Source: Bacteroides sp.
GTDB lineage: Bacteria; Bacteroidota; Bacteroidia; Bacteroidales; Bacteroidaceae
DNA: 38,278 nt
Direction: 5' to 3'
NCBI GenBank assembly: GCA_015060705.1
Contig: SUXY01000029.1
Span: forward strand, 1 to 38,278
This document shows, in pieces, positions 25,421 through 34,555 of the stretch. Position 1 is the stretch's first letter. Every line of letters begins with the position of its first letter. The notes beneath the pieces are model-generated. The model was not told where the DNA came from, did not search any database, and saw only the letters and a list, made by a program, of their open reading frames with translations. A program made the position numbers and the translations under genes.

Positions 25421-26578
25421 ATGGGAAAAATTAAGTATCGACCTGTTTATAATAGAAAGAGAAAACTAAACTCACAGGGTAAAGCGTTACTGCAGGTAGA
25501 AGCCTATCTTTCCGGTAAGAGGGCTTGTTTTTCTACCCACATTTATTTGACACCTCGACAATGGAATGAAAAGCGATGTAAGGTAGTTCATCATCCGGAG
25601 GCAGATTCGTTGAATTACATGCTCCAAGCCTTCGTGATGGAACTGGAACATCGGGAAATGGAGTTGTGGAGGAAAGGAGTGGAGGTTACACTAGAACTGC
25701 TGAAACAAGCATTGCGACCGGAAGCGTCGTCATCGTTTCTGGATTTTGTCAAGTTGGAACTGGATACTGCCCGTCTGAAGGAAAGTACGAGAAAGAATCA
25801 GGAATCCACTTGGAAACTGCTAGGAACCTTCCAACCCAAGCTGAAATTCGAAGGAGTGAGTCTTCGCTTTATTCAGGAGTTTGTAAGCTACATGGAAGGG
25901 AAAGGTTTCGGTATTAATACCATTGCCAAACATTTGAAACATCTGCGAACTTTCGTCAATTGGGCCATAGCCAAAGGCAATATAAAGGACGAGGATTATC
26001 CGTTCCGACGCTACCGGATCAAAATGGAAAACGGTAGACATTCTTATTTGACACCAGAAGAGATGAAACGGCTGGAGGATTTGGATTTGGCTGAAGGATA
26101 CCGGTCGTTACAGCATACCCTGGATGCTTTCTTGTTCTGTTGTTATACAGGGTTGCGCTATTCGGATTTTGTTCATTTATCGGAAAAGAATATGGTCAGC
26201 CTGGAAGGGAAAAGGTGGATTGTCTTTTCTTCTGTGAAGACGGGAGTGGAAGTCCGGCTTCCGGTGTATCTGCTCTTTGATGGAAAGGCATGCCGTCTGT
26301 TGGATAAGTATGAGGGCCATTGGAATGAGTTCTTTTCGCTCAAGTCGAATACTTGTGTGAACCATGAACTTCATAGTATCGGGAAGCTGGCAGGCGTCGA
26401 GAAGCATTTTACTTTTCATACGGCGAGACATACCAATGCTACCTTGTTGATTTATCGTGGGGCGAATATCACTACGGTTCAGAAGTTATTGGGACATCGG
26501 AGCGTTACGACGACTGAAATTTATAGCGAGATTATGGGGAAGACCATTGTGCGGGATTTGACGAAGAGTATTGTGTAA
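25421..26578 (+). CDS. Tyrosine site-specific recombinase
   Basis: This 385-residue integrase-family protein has an N-terminal arm-binding domain (about 1-90), with SGKRACFSTHIYLTPRQWNE typical of Bacteroidetes recombinases. A SAM-like core-binding domain (about 103-200) and a catalytic domain with all expected residues follow: Arg246 in TGLRYSDF, Lys273 in SVKTG, His333 and Arg336 in HTARH, His359 in LLGHRS and Tyr368 in EIYSE. It should therefore be active. It lies just outside the right 22-bp inverted repeat and reads away from it. It could act as an integrase of the module or as an invertase at the repeats. It converges with hemG across a strong shared terminator. Confidence 0.92.
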   Translation: MGKIKYRPVYNRKRKLNSQGKALLQVEAYLSGKRACFSTHIYLTPRQWNEKRCKVVHHPEADSLNYMLQAFVMELEHREMELWRKGVEVTLELLKQALRPEASSSFLDFVKLELDTARLKESTRKNQESTWKLLGTFQPKLKFEGVSLRFIQEFVSYMEGKGFGINTIAKHLKHLRTFVNWAIAKGNIKDEDYPFRRYRIKMENGRHSYLTPEEMKRLEDLDLAEGYRSLQHTLDAFLFCCYTGLRYSDFVHLSEKNMVSLEGKRWIVFSSVKTGVEVRLPVYLLFDGKACRLLDKYEGHWNEFFSLKSNTCVNHELHSIGKLAGVEKHFTFHTARHTNATLLIYRGANITTVQKLLGHRSVTTTEIYSEIMGKTIVRDLTKSIV

Positions 26579-26582
26579 AAGA

Positions 26583-26624
26583 AAAAGAATGTGGATGTGC
26601 GTTTTTACACATCCACATTCTTTT
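26583..26624. terminator. Bidirectional terminator between the recombinase gene and hemG
   Basis: AAAAGAATGTGGATGTG (26583-26599) pairs perfectly over 17 bp with 26608-26624 around an 8-nt loop. The A and T runs at the ends give a U-tract in either direction. It overlaps the hemG stop codon by two bases. Confidence 0.9.
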
Positions 26625-27996
26625 ATGAAGCTATCTCCTTGGCAATTCCTGTTGCCTGTCGGATACGGTCTGCCATACCGATGCCTCCCTTGATGTTTCC
26701 TGCCAGGATGAGGCCCGGGTAGCGGATTTGCAATTCCTCAATCATCTTGAAGCGGGCTTCGCTGCTCTTTTCGTATTGCGGAATCGCCTTCTGATGACGA
26801 TGAATTTTGATCAAGTCCGGTTGGGCATCTGCCGGGAATTTCAGCATGGAATGGATGTTCTTCAGAATCATGTCCTTCAGTTTTTCATCACTCCAATCCA
26901 ACATATCCGCATGTCTTACACCTCCGATGAAGAACGAGAACAAGGCGCCTTCCTCCGGTGAACGGCCCACGAAGCAAGCCGACGGGAAGAGAATACCCAA
27001 TACATCTCTTTTTTCTTTGGAAGGTACCAAGCCGCCGAAGGCTCCGAACTGCAAGCCTCGGGTGTTGTGGAAACCGACACTCGCCTGGATAATCGGAGCA
27101 TAATGCAAGTTGCTGATCTGACCGATGTCTTCCTTCGGAATGAACGGCAAGAGGTCGGGGAGGGCGTATGCTCCACAAGTGGTCACCACCTTGTTGGCGA
27201 TGAGGGATTGTTCGCCCTCTGGAGTACGATAGTTGATGAGCCATTGCTTGTCTTGTGGCTGAATTTTCACTTCGCTTGCCGAGAGGGTAATCTGTTCCTT
27301 TCCAATGGCTTTGACCAAAGCTTCGGCCAATCTTTCCAGACCACCTACGGCAGAGAATACCTTCTTGGTAGCCAGTTTATCGCGTTCGCTCTTCGGGAGT
27401 TTCGCCTTGGCGATGGAACCTTTGATGAAGCTACCGTAATCTTGCTCCAGGTTGTAGAGCTTCGGGAGGGCATGACGAGTCACCAACGTGTGAGGATTGC
27501 CGGCATATACACCCGAAAGGAAAGGGTCGACGGCATAGTCTACGAAGGACTTTCCCAAACGGCGGGCAGCCAGTTCGGCCACCGATTCATCCGGGTTGGT
27601 TCCCTTGGCACGGAAAGGTTCACCCAAGATACGGAACTTGTCGTACAGGGTGAAGAGGGGAGTGGTAACGGCACTCACCAATCCCGATGGAAGAGCATGG
27701 AACTTATTGCCTTTCCAAATCCAACGCTTCTTGGATTCTTCGCGGGCAGTTTCCAAGGTACAGTCCGGTGAGAGCGCTGCAAAGAGTTCGGCTACTTCGG
27801 GATAGGATACTACACCGGTATTGGGACCGCTTTCGTACACGAATCCGTTTTCCTGGAAGGTACGGATCTGTCCGCCTGCCCGGTCTTGTCTTTCGATGAT
27901 CTGTATCTTCTTGCCGGCACGGGTGAGCCAGAAAGCGGTGGTGAGTCCGGTCAGTCCGGCTCCGATGATTGCTATGTCGATGTGTGTATGATTCAT
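26623..27996 (-). CDS. hemG: Protoporphyrinogen oxidase (HemY-type)
   Basis: This 457-residue flavoprotein of the amine-oxidase superfamily oxidises protoporphyrinogen IX to protoporphyrin IX, or coproporphyrinogen to coproporphyrin in related types. The N-terminal FAD-binding GAGLTGLTTA motif (12-21), ERQDRAGGQIRTF, YESGPNTG and the C-terminal LAGNIKGGIGMADRIRQA are visible. It lies 30 bp downstream of hemN at the end of the receptor-MFS-hemN operon. The name hemG is used as in many Bacteroides annotations, although the protein is of the FAD HemY type, not the flavodoxin-like HemG of Escherichia coli. Confidence 0.9.
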   Translation of the reverse strand: MNHTHIDIAIIGAGLTGLTTAFWLTRAGKKIQIIERQDRAGGQIRTFQENGFVYESGPNTGVVSYPEVAELFAALSPDCTLETAREESKKRWIWKGNKFHALPSGLVSAVTTPLFTLYDKFRILGEPFRAKGTNPDESVAELAARRLGKSFVDYAVDPFLSGVYAGNPHTLVTRHALPKLYNLEQDYGSFIKGSIAKAKLPKSERDKLATKKVFSAVGGLERLAEALVKAIGKEQITLSASEVKIQPQDKQWLINYRTPEGEQSLIANKVVTTCGAYALPDLLPFIPKEDIGQISNLHYAPIIQASVGFHNTRGLQFGAFGGLVPSKEKRDVLGILFPSACFVGRSPEEGALFSFFIGGVRHADMLDWSDEKLKDMILKNIHSMLKFPADAQPDLIKIHRHQKAIPQYEKSSEARFKMIEELQIRYPGLILAGNIKGGIGMADRIRQATGIAKEIAS

Positions 27997-28026
27997 AATT
28001 AGTTATTGTCTTATTCTTTTTGTCAT

Positions 28027-29391
28027 TTATACAGGTTTCGAGAATGATTTATCGGTTTTCAGCATAAGCTTGTCGAGGGAAGCAGCTACATTCCGCACGA
28101 AGAGCTTTCCTTCAGAAGTCATGCAGATGTGATCGGCATCCCAAGTGATGAGACCGTCCTGGGCGAATTCCTGTAAGCGCTGCTCGTCGTAGGCGGTGGC
28201 TTGCTTGATAGCTTCTACGGACAATGAAAGACGTTGCGCTAACTCTTTCCAACGGATGGTGTAATTACACATCAGCATCTCGATGACTTCGCGGGTGATC
28301 TGTTCATCCTTGTTCAAGGCATATCCTTTGGCTACCGGTAAGTGACCGTTGTCCAATTGCTCGATGTATTCCGGGATGCTCTTGGTATTCTGGATATAGG
28401 CAGTACCCAACTGGCTGATACCGGTCACACCGAACGCATACACTTGTCCGGTGGTACGACGGGTGCAGTATCCCTGGAAATTGCGGTGCAACTGACCGTT
28501 CTTCAAGGCGATGGAAAGCTCGTCGTCTTCCCGCACGAAATGATCCAAACCAATCGGCTGATAACTGGCGTTGCAAAGCACTTCGCGAGCCGCTTCGAAC
28601 ATCTGGCTCTTCACTTCGCCTTGTGGCAAGCCGTATTGTTCGAGCACCTTCTGACGAGGGAACGCCCAAGGAACATGTGCATAAGAGAAGGTCACCAAGC
28701 GGTCCGGTTGGAGTTCCACGGCCTTTTCGATGCTACGGGTAAAGCTTTCCACGGTCTGATGCGGCAAGCCATACAAGAAGTCCATATTGACACTCGCACC
28801 GGCCTTCCGGAGAATGGTCATGATATCGGCTACCGGCATGGCAGGTGCCTTGCGATGTACTGCCTCCAGGACCTTTTCATCGAAGTCCTGAATACCGAGG
28901 CTGAATCGGTTGAATCCGGCTTCGACCAAGGCTTCCCAATCCTTTTCGTTCATCCAACCGGCATGGCACTCGATGGCGATTTCCGGTCTTTCGATGGTCT
29001 CGAAAGCCTCCAATACATGTTTGTTCAAGGCTGCCAATTCGGAAGCAGGCAAGAAGGTCGGTGTACCGCCACCGTAATGGATTTGGGAAATCTTTCGGTT
29101 CTCCCGGATGAGAGGAAGCACCAAGTCGATTTCCTTGTGCAAGGCGGCAACGTATCTTTCCAACGTGTTGTCTTCGGGAGCGGCATACGAGTTGCATCCG
29201 CAGTAGTGGCACAATCTTCTACAGAAAGGGATGTGGAAATAGAAGGACAAGAGTTCGGGTTGTTCTTCGTTGGACGCGATAATGGCATCCTTGTATTCCT
29301 GTTCGCCAAAGTTCTCGTGGAAGAAGTTGGCTGGTGGATAGCTCGTGTAGCGAGGTACCGGGATATTGTATTTATCGATCAGCTTTTGCAT
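28027..29391 (-). CDS. hemN: Oxygen-independent coproporphyrinogen III oxidase
   Basis: This 454-residue radical-SAM enzyme decarboxylates coproporphyrinogen III to protoporphyrinogen IX without oxygen. It shows PVPRYTSYPPANFF, then the CX3CX2CXC cluster (Cys57, Cys61, Cys64, Cys66) in FCRRLCHYCGC and GGGTPTFL, which is typical of true HemN, not of the HemW-type chaperones. It lies 18 bp after the MFS gene and 30 bp before hemG. With these neighbours it forms the last-but-one step of haem synthesis in a locus that also encodes uptake. Confidence 0.93.
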   Translation of the reverse strand: MQKLIDKYNIPVPRYTSYPPANFFHENFGEQEYKDAIIASNEEQPELLSFYFHIPFCRRLCHYCGCNSYAAPEDNTLERYVAALHKEIDLVLPLIRENRKISQIHYGGGTPTFLPASELAALNKHVLEAFETIERPEIAIECHAGWMNEKDWEALVEAGFNRFSLGIQDFDEKVLEAVHRKAPAMPVADIMTILRKAGASVNMDFLYGLPHQTVESFTRSIEKAVELQPDRLVTFSYAHVPWAFPRQKVLEQYGLPQGEVKSQMFEAAREVLCNASYQPIGLDHFVREDDELSIALKNGQLHRNFQGYCTRRTTGQVYAFGVTGISQLGTAYIQNTKSIPEYIEQLDNGHLPVAKGYALNKDEQITREVIEMLMCNYTIRWKELAQRLSLSVEAIKQATAYDEQRLQEFAQDGLITWDADHICMTSEGKLFVRNVAASLDKLMLKTDKSFSKPV

Positions 29392-29409
29392 TGATTTATG
29401 ATGTATGAT

Positions 29410-30615
29410 TTATGATTTATGATTCTCTTTCCGAAATACGGTTAAAATATACACTAATGATGTCACGGCGATACAAGTTTCGAAGAAGAAAAGCCCGTGA
29501 TAGCCGGTCATATCGGCGATGCGTCCACTCAAGATAGCCATGATCATCCCGCTGAGGTGGGTGATGACCGTCTGGATGGTAAAGTCGGTTCCTTCCCGTC
29601 CCGGACGCACACAGTCCATGGCGGTGGTGTACACCACAATGGTAGCCATGCCATAGCTTCCCCACAAGAGGAAGATGCCTCCGTAAAGCAACGGGGTAGT
29701 AGGCTGTGTATAACTCAATGCCAGGAAATAAAGGGTAGCGGTCAGCACAAAGACGGAGAACAGGATACGCGCTCTCCAACGACCGATCTTGTGGATAATC
29801 ATCCCACCTGCAAAGGCGGAGATGAAGCCCACGAACGTACCGGCTACACCACTCATCATGCCGATTTCCTGGACGCTATATCCCAAGTCGACCAGCCACG
29901 GACGAACCATGGCCAAGGTACCGATCAAGCCTGAATAATAGAGGAAAAGGAAGCCGATCTGCTTCCAGATGCCGCGTTGGGTGAAGAAGTAAAGTACATC
30001 GGCTTTCTTGGCCCGTTGTTGCGGAAGCTTGGGGGTAATCTGAATGCCTTTGTTGAAGAACAGCGGCAATAGCATGACCAAAACAAATACCGCCAAGCAA
30101 GGCAGCAAGCTGTTCCAACCAATCTGATGGAAGAGCAACAGGAGAACACCGCTACCTACCATGGAGCCTCCAAAACTACCCATGGACTGCATACTGTTCA
30201 CCATACTCTTGTCCTTCCGACTGAACGAAAGCACTGCCAAGGCATCGGTTGCAATGTCTTGGGTAGCCGAAGCGATGAACGAGATGATAATCAGTGTCAG
30301 GATGGTATAGAAATCCGTCTTGAAATCGAGCAAGGCCACCGAGAAGATTAGGATGGCATAAATCAGCTCAGACGAGAAAATCCAGCGCTTGTAATCGCCC
30401 GTGGTGGCGGTGTGTCTGTCGATAATCGGCGACCAAAGGAACTTGACTATCCAAGGCAATTTGATGAGTTGCAACAACCCGATGGCCGAGAGGGTAAAGT
30501 TCTCCTGGCGCATCATCACCGGGATGACCGTCGAGAAGAAGCTCATCGGAATGGTCTGGGCGATGTACAGACAAAAGAATGTGGCTAAATTGTATGTCTT
30601 TTCTTTGTTGATCAT
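29410..30615 (-). CDS. MFS permease, RhtX/FptX- and AmpG-like
   Basis: This 401-residue inner-membrane protein has about twelve membrane helices. The start (NLATFFCLYIAQTIPMSFFS), TQDIATDALAVLSF and KLPWIVKFLWSPIIDR match the PAT/AmpG branch of the MFS, which includes the siderophore permeases RhtX and FptX. Three bases separate it from the upstream TonB-dependent receptor stop, and hemN follows by 18 bp. The natural inference is that it moves the ligand delivered by the receptor (a siderophore, haem or tetrapyrrole precursor) across the inner membrane. Confidence 0.82.
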   Translation of the reverse strand: MINKEKTYNLATFFCLYIAQTIPMSFFSTVIPVMMRQENFTLSAIGLLQLIKLPWIVKFLWSPIIDRHTATTGDYKRWIFSSELIYAILIFSVALLDFKTDFYTILTLIIISFIASATQDIATDALAVLSFSRKDKSMVNSMQSMGSFGGSMVGSGVLLLLFHQIGWNSLLPCLAVFVLVMLLPLFFNKGIQITPKLPQQRAKKADVLYFFTQRGIWKQIGFLFLYYSGLIGTLAMVRPWLVDLGYSVQEIGMMSGVAGTFVGFISAFAGGMIIHKIGRWRARILFSVFVLTATLYFLALSYTQPTTPLLYGGIFLLWGSYGMATIVVYTTAMDCVRPGREGTDFTIQTVITHLSGMIMAILSGRIADMTGYHGLFFFETCIAVTSLVYILTVFRKENHKS

Positions 30616-30618
30616 GGC

Positions 30619-32706
30619 TTAAAACTGAATTTGAATGTTTCCTCCGAGGGTAAAAGGGCGTCCGGCTTGCGCCAATCCATTTCCTCCACTCTCGAAGTAA
30701 TAGCTGTTATAATGCGTATTCGTGATATTCTTTGCCCAAAGTGCCAAAGTTACGATGCCTTTGGTCGCGGAAATCTTACCGTTCAACAATCCGTAGGAAT
30801 CCTGCTTCTTCCGGTTGTCTTCCTTCCAATAGATAGGTCCCGTTTGGGTGAAGTTAGCACTGAAGGTCAGGCGTTCGATGAGGCTGCACGGATTGAAAAC
30901 AGTGTAATCCACACCTAGAGCCAGCGTATGCTTCGGTACTAACGGAAGATAATTTCCATTGTAATTGATACCCTTGCGCTCATCCTCGTATTTCTTGAAG
31001 GTAGCATGGGTATATCCATAATTGAGTTGGAACATCAAACCATTGATGGGGTTTCCTTGGAAGCTGAATTCGAATCCCTTGCTTACGCTTTTTCCCGCAT
31101 TGCGGAGCAATTGACCGTTTTGAGTAGCCAACATCTGATAGATTTGTTGGTTGCGCCAATCGATCCAGAAGAGGGCAAACTCGGCACTGAAACGCTTGTC
31201 CACAAACGGATGCTTGGCTCCAATTTCATAGTTCCAGCTCGTTTCCGGCTCGAAAGTACGGTCTTCTTCCTGCTCGAACGAAGTGTTGAATCCACCGGTT
31301 TTGTAGCCTTTGGTGACACTGGCATATACCAAACCCGAAGAAGGGAAGATGTATTCCAAGGTGAACTTCGGAGTCAGTTGACTGAAGCTGAGGTCGCTCT
31401 TGAACTGGTCCACCAACGTTTGATTACCATTGGTTATCTTGTGGTAGATGTAATCGTTCGAAGCCTTTTCGTAATCGTATCGCAAACCGAAGGTGAACGA
31501 AAGTCCTTTCACGAACAAGTCATCGAAGGTGGATTGGTGATACAAAGCGGCTCCGTATGTCGGGATATCGTATTGTTTCAAAGTAGTATATCCTTTGGCC
31601 AGGTAATCCATCGGTACGGTATTGTCCACGCCTTGCCAGAAGCCGAATACACCGAACAACCATTTGTATCGGGTGTTGGTGGTCGATTTGATGTTGAACT
31701 CTTCCGAGAACATCTTCTGCTTCATGTCCTGCTTGGCAAAGTAAGTGCTGTTCGGGGTGAAGTCCTGGTCGATGCCTTGGTGGTCGGAAATATATTGGAA
31801 AGCTGCCTGATTCTGGATGCTGTATCCTTTTCCTTCCCATTTGACGCTCAAACCGGTAGTGGAAATGCTTCGCTTGTAGAAACTGTAATCGTTGTAGTTC
31901 ACTTCACCCGGGCGGAGCGTTTCGGGATCGCATACCGCATATGGATAACCGCCCTGATTCAACCGGTCGTACGTGCTGGTCAAGCCGAAAGAAAGTTGCT
32001 CTTTCGGTTGCCATTCCAGGCGGATGCGTGCAGAGCCCGATTGGCTGTCATCGGCTTTCTCGCCCGTGTATTGGTTGGTGAAGAATCCGTCCGTCTGGTT
32101 GTAATTTCCCGAGATAGCAATGCCGAATTTCTCACCCAACTTCTGATAATGCGACACGTTGTAGTTCTGTTGCATGTAGCTTCCAAGCGAAGCCCCGATA
32201 GTTGTTCCTTCGTAACGGAGAGGCGATTTCGTGTAGATATTGATAATGCCTCCCATGGTGTTTCTTCCGTAGAGAGTACCCTGTGGACCACGAAGCACTT
32301 CCATGCGAGCAATCTCGCTGAAGTCGAAATCGAAAGCCGACTTCTCGAAGTAGGGGATACCGTCCACGTACAATCCCACCGAAGGCGAATTGATCTTCGA
32401 ACCGATGCCACGGATAAACACCGGGGAGGTCAACTTCGAGCCATAGTCGGGCATGAACAGATTCGGGATGAAACTACTGAGATCCTTGATAGTTACCGCA
32501 TTCTTGTTCCGGATAGCCGTACCGGTCAGGGTCGATGCAGCCATGGGAGCCACCTTCAAATCCTGCTGTTGCTTGAAAGCTTGGATGACCACTTCGTTCA
32601 TCTGAATATCTCGCATCGAGAACGTATCCTCCCGGGCGACTTGTTGACTCCAAGCCGCCTGTATGCATAGAACCGATAATACGATTATCCAAATGGATTG
32701 CTTCAT
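30619..32706 (-). CDS. TonB-dependent outer-membrane receptor (siderophore/haem type)
   Basis: The ATG at 32706 gives a signal peptide (MKQSIWIIVLSVLCIQAAWS); starts at 32730 and 32748 only extend it. A plug domain follows (about 35-150), with SPVFIRGIGSKINSPSVGLY, then RMEVLRGPQGTLYGRNTMGG. The beta-barrel ends in GGNIQIQF. Unlike SusC it has no carboxypeptidase-like extension and no SusD partner, so it is a classical siderophore, haem or cobalamin-type receptor. It leads an operon with an RhtX/FptX-like MFS permease, hemN and hemG, which favours an iron or porphyrin ligand. Confidence 0.88.
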   Translation of the reverse strand: MKQSIWIIVLSVLCIQAAWSQQVAREDTFSMRDIQMNEVVIQAFKQQQDLKVAPMAASTLTGTAIRNKNAVTIKDLSSFIPNLFMPDYGSKLTSPVFIRGIGSKINSPSVGLYVDGIPYFEKSAFDFDFSEIARMEVLRGPQGTLYGRNTMGGIINIYTKSPLRYEGTTIGASLGSYMQQNYNVSHYQKLGEKFGIAISGNYNQTDGFFTNQYTGEKADDSQSGSARIRLEWQPKEQLSFGLTSTYDRLNQGGYPYAVCDPETLRPGEVNYNDYSFYKRSISTTGLSVKWEGKGYSIQNQAAFQYISDHQGIDQDFTPNSTYFAKQDMKQKMFSEEFNIKSTTNTRYKWLFGVFGFWQGVDNTVPMDYLAKGYTTLKQYDIPTYGAALYHQSTFDDLFVKGLSFTFGLRYDYEKASNDYIYHKITNGNQTLVDQFKSDLSFSQLTPKFTLEYIFPSSGLVYASVTKGYKTGGFNTSFEQEEDRTFEPETSWNYEIGAKHPFVDKRFSAEFALFWIDWRNQQIYQMLATQNGQLLRNAGKSVSKGFEFSFQGNPINGLMFQLNYGYTHATFKKYEDERKGINYNGNYLPLVPKHTLALGVDYTVFNPCSLIERLTFSANFTQTGPIYWKEDNRKKQDSYGLLNGKISATKGIVTLALWAKNITNTHYNSYYFESGGNGLAQAGRPFTLGGNIQIQF

Positions 32707-32784
32707 TAGTAGTCCGTTATAAAGTTTCATGTTGCAAAATAACGTCAACTAACCGATGTATGCAATCCTAATAAATGAGGATTT

Positions 32785-33243
32785 TTAGTTGATTTTAGCC
32801 AAAATCTGCTCTCCATGTGTCTTTGTCTTGATTTCTTTCGGCAAGAATATCTGTTCGACTACCCCTTCTTCATTTAGGATGAAAGTGGTACGGAAAGTCC
32901 CCATGTACTTGCGTCCATACATGCTTTTTTCACCCCACACACCCATGGCTTCCACCAGTTTCTTGTCGGTATCGGCAATGAGGGTAAACGGAAGGTCGTA
33001 CTTCTCAATGAACTTCTGGTGTGATTTTTCATTATCCACACTCACGCCAATCACTTCGTATCCCTTGGCTTTCAGTTCGGCGTAATTGTCGCGAAGGCTG
33101 CATGCTTCGGCGGTACATCCCGAGGTATTGTCCTTCGGGTAGAAATAGAGTACCACTTTCTTTCCCTGATAGTTGCTCAGCAAGATTTCTTCACCTTTTT
33201 CGTTGATGCCCAAGACTTCCGGGGCTTTATCTCCTATGTTCAT
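32785..33243 (-). CDS. bcp: Peroxiredoxin of the Bcp/PrxQ type
   Basis: This 152-residue protein reduces peroxides with a thiol. It contains YPKDNTSGCTAEACSLRD with peroxidatic Cys43 and resolving Cys48, five residues apart as in PrxQ/Bcp, and a C-terminal FRTTFILNEEGVVEQIF strand. The start at 33243 (MNIGDKAPEV) is preferred over the longer 33342 frame. It lies upstream of the receptor gene, 78 bp apart, and is transcribed divergently from the second DUF5009 gene. A probable promoter lies at 33269-33299. Confidence 0.93.
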   Translation of the reverse strand: MNIGDKAPEVLGINEKGEEILLSNYQGKKVVLYFYPKDNTSGCTAEACSLRDNYAELKAKGYEVIGVSVDNEKSHQKFIEKYDLPFTLIADTDKKLVEAMGVWGEKSMYGRKYMGTFRTTFILNEEGVVEQIFLPKEIKTKTHGEQILAKIN

Positions 33244-33268
33244 AATCTGTTCTTTTTGATTTGGTTGG

Positions 33269-33299
33269 CGAAAATACACAAATAAGCGGATATAAACAA
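33269..33299 (-). promoter_or_regulatory. Promoter of bcp
   Basis: On the minus strand TTG (33299-33297), a 20-bp spacer and TATTTTCG (33276-33269) are seen, close to TAnnTTTG with one change. It lies 25 bp before the ATG. Confidence 0.5.
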
Positions 33300-33329
33300 T
33301 AGCTTGGCTTTTAAAAAGGTGGATGATTA

Positions 33330-33360
33330 TTGGCTTTCTCAAGTGTTTTGCCTACTTTTG
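33330..33360 (+). promoter_or_regulatory. Promoter of the second DUF5009 gene
   Basis: TTGG (33330-33333), a 19-bp spacer and TACTTTTG (33353-33360) match the Bacteroides pattern. The ATG at 33389 follows after 28 bp. Confidence 0.65.
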
Positions 33361-33388
33361 TCGAAACGAATCAATTACCCTCGAATCC

Positions 33389-34549
33389 ATGAAAAACACC
33401 CGTATAGCCACAATAGACGTATTCCGTGCCGTCACCATGTTCCTGATGTTGTTTGTGAACGATATTCCCGGATTGAAAAAAATCCCTCATTGGATGCTTC
33501 ATGCCCAGATGGACGAAGACATGTTGGGCTTCTCCGATATCATTTTTCCTTGTTTCTTGTTTGTCATGGGGATGTCCGTTCCGTTTGCTATCTTGAAACG
33601 GGAGGAGAAAGGGGAGTCGATAGGGAATACGTTATTGCATATCTTGGAGCGTACGGTTGCACTGATAGTCATGGGGCTTTTCACCGTGAACCTCGGTTCG
33701 TATGACGGGGCAGCAACGGGATTGCCTTATGCATGGTATGTCATCTTGTTGGTCATATCCATTTTCTTGATATGGAATCTTTACCCCAAAGCTACAGGTA
33801 TGCGGAAGCGTCTGTTCCAAGGCATGAAGATAGCGGGTATCCTGCTGATGGTCGGTCTTTTCTGTATCTATGAAGGAAAGAATGGGGCTGTCTTTGCCCC
33901 GAAGTGGTGGGGGATTCTAGGGTTGATCGGTTGGACGTATTTGGTGACCACTATTGTCTTTTTGATTGTCCGTATCCGGTTGGTTTATATGACATTGGCT
34001 TGGCTGTTGTTCTTGGCATTGACGGTTTTGTCACACAATGGCATGTTGGATTTATCGTCTCTTCCAAGTGATATGACACACCATGCTTTGGGTGTATCAG
34101 GGGCCTTTGCTTCCGTCTTGTTGATTCATTGGGGCGATCGTGAACATCCGTTCAAGTTTATTGGAACCATGATAGGATTGGGCGTATTGATGATGATCTT
34201 GTTCTTCGTTTCTCATCCGTATTGGATTATCTCGAAGATTCAAGCCACTCCGACATGGCTCTTCGTTTGCAATGCCATTTCCTTCTTCATGGTTGCCTTC
34301 TTTTACTACCTCACTGATGTGAAACGAAAAACCGATTGGTTTATGATTATCAAGCCGGCTGGTACGGTGACGCTTACTTGTTACATCATCCCATACTTTT
34401 GGTATGCCGTCCAGCGTTTGTTGGAATTTCACTATCCGTCCTTCTTGTGTGCCGGTGTACCAGGCTTGTGCCGTTCGTTGTTGTTCTCGTTGGTAGTGGT
34501 GTGGATTGCCGGTGCGTTGCTGAAGGTGAATGTAAGGTTGAAGATTTGA
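33389..34549 (+). CDS. DUF5009/HGSNAT-like membrane protein
   Basis: This 386-residue polytopic membrane protein starts MKNTRIATIDVFRAVTMFLM and continues LGFSDIIFPCFLFVMGMSVP, the same family signature as the protein at 7943-9079. There are about ten to eleven membrane helices. The two proteins are distant paralogues. It is preceded by a good promoter and followed by an MNT nucleotidyltransferase gene after 6 bp. The ATG at 33389 lies just after the promoter, so the longer frame starting at 33323 is not used. Confidence 0.8.
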   Translation: MKNTRIATIDVFRAVTMFLMLFVNDIPGLKKIPHWMLHAQMDEDMLGFSDIIFPCFLFVMGMSVPFAILKREEKGESIGNTLLHILERTVALIVMGLFTVNLGSYDGAATGLPYAWYVILLVISIFLIWNLYPKATGMRKRLFQGMKIAGILLMVGLFCIYEGKNGAVFAPKWWGILGLIGWTYLVTTIVFLIVRIRLVYMTLAWLLFLALTVLSHNGMLDLSSLPSDMTHHALGVSGAFASVLLIHWGDREHPFKFIGTMIGLGVLMMILFFVSHPYWIISKIQATPTWLFVCNAISFFMVAFFYYLTDVKRKTDWFMIIKPAGTVTLTCYIIPYFWYAVQRLLEFHYPSFLCAGVPGLCRSLLFSLVVVWIAGALLKVNVRLKI

Positions 34550-34555
34550 TGAATT

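Noticed and set aside
28342-29394. 350-codon open frame on the plus strand opposite hemN
   Set aside because: It is fully antisense to hemN with its intact radical-SAM motif, and its composition is not protein-like.
29392-29430. ATGATTTATG short repeats between hemN and the MFS gene
   Set aside because: They are short AT-rich repeats common in such gaps, without symmetry or period that suggests a function.
31006-32670. 554-codon open frame on the plus strand opposite the TonB receptor
   Set aside because: It is antisense to a clear receptor gene, has no recognised domain and no promoter. It results from the codon bias of the real gene.
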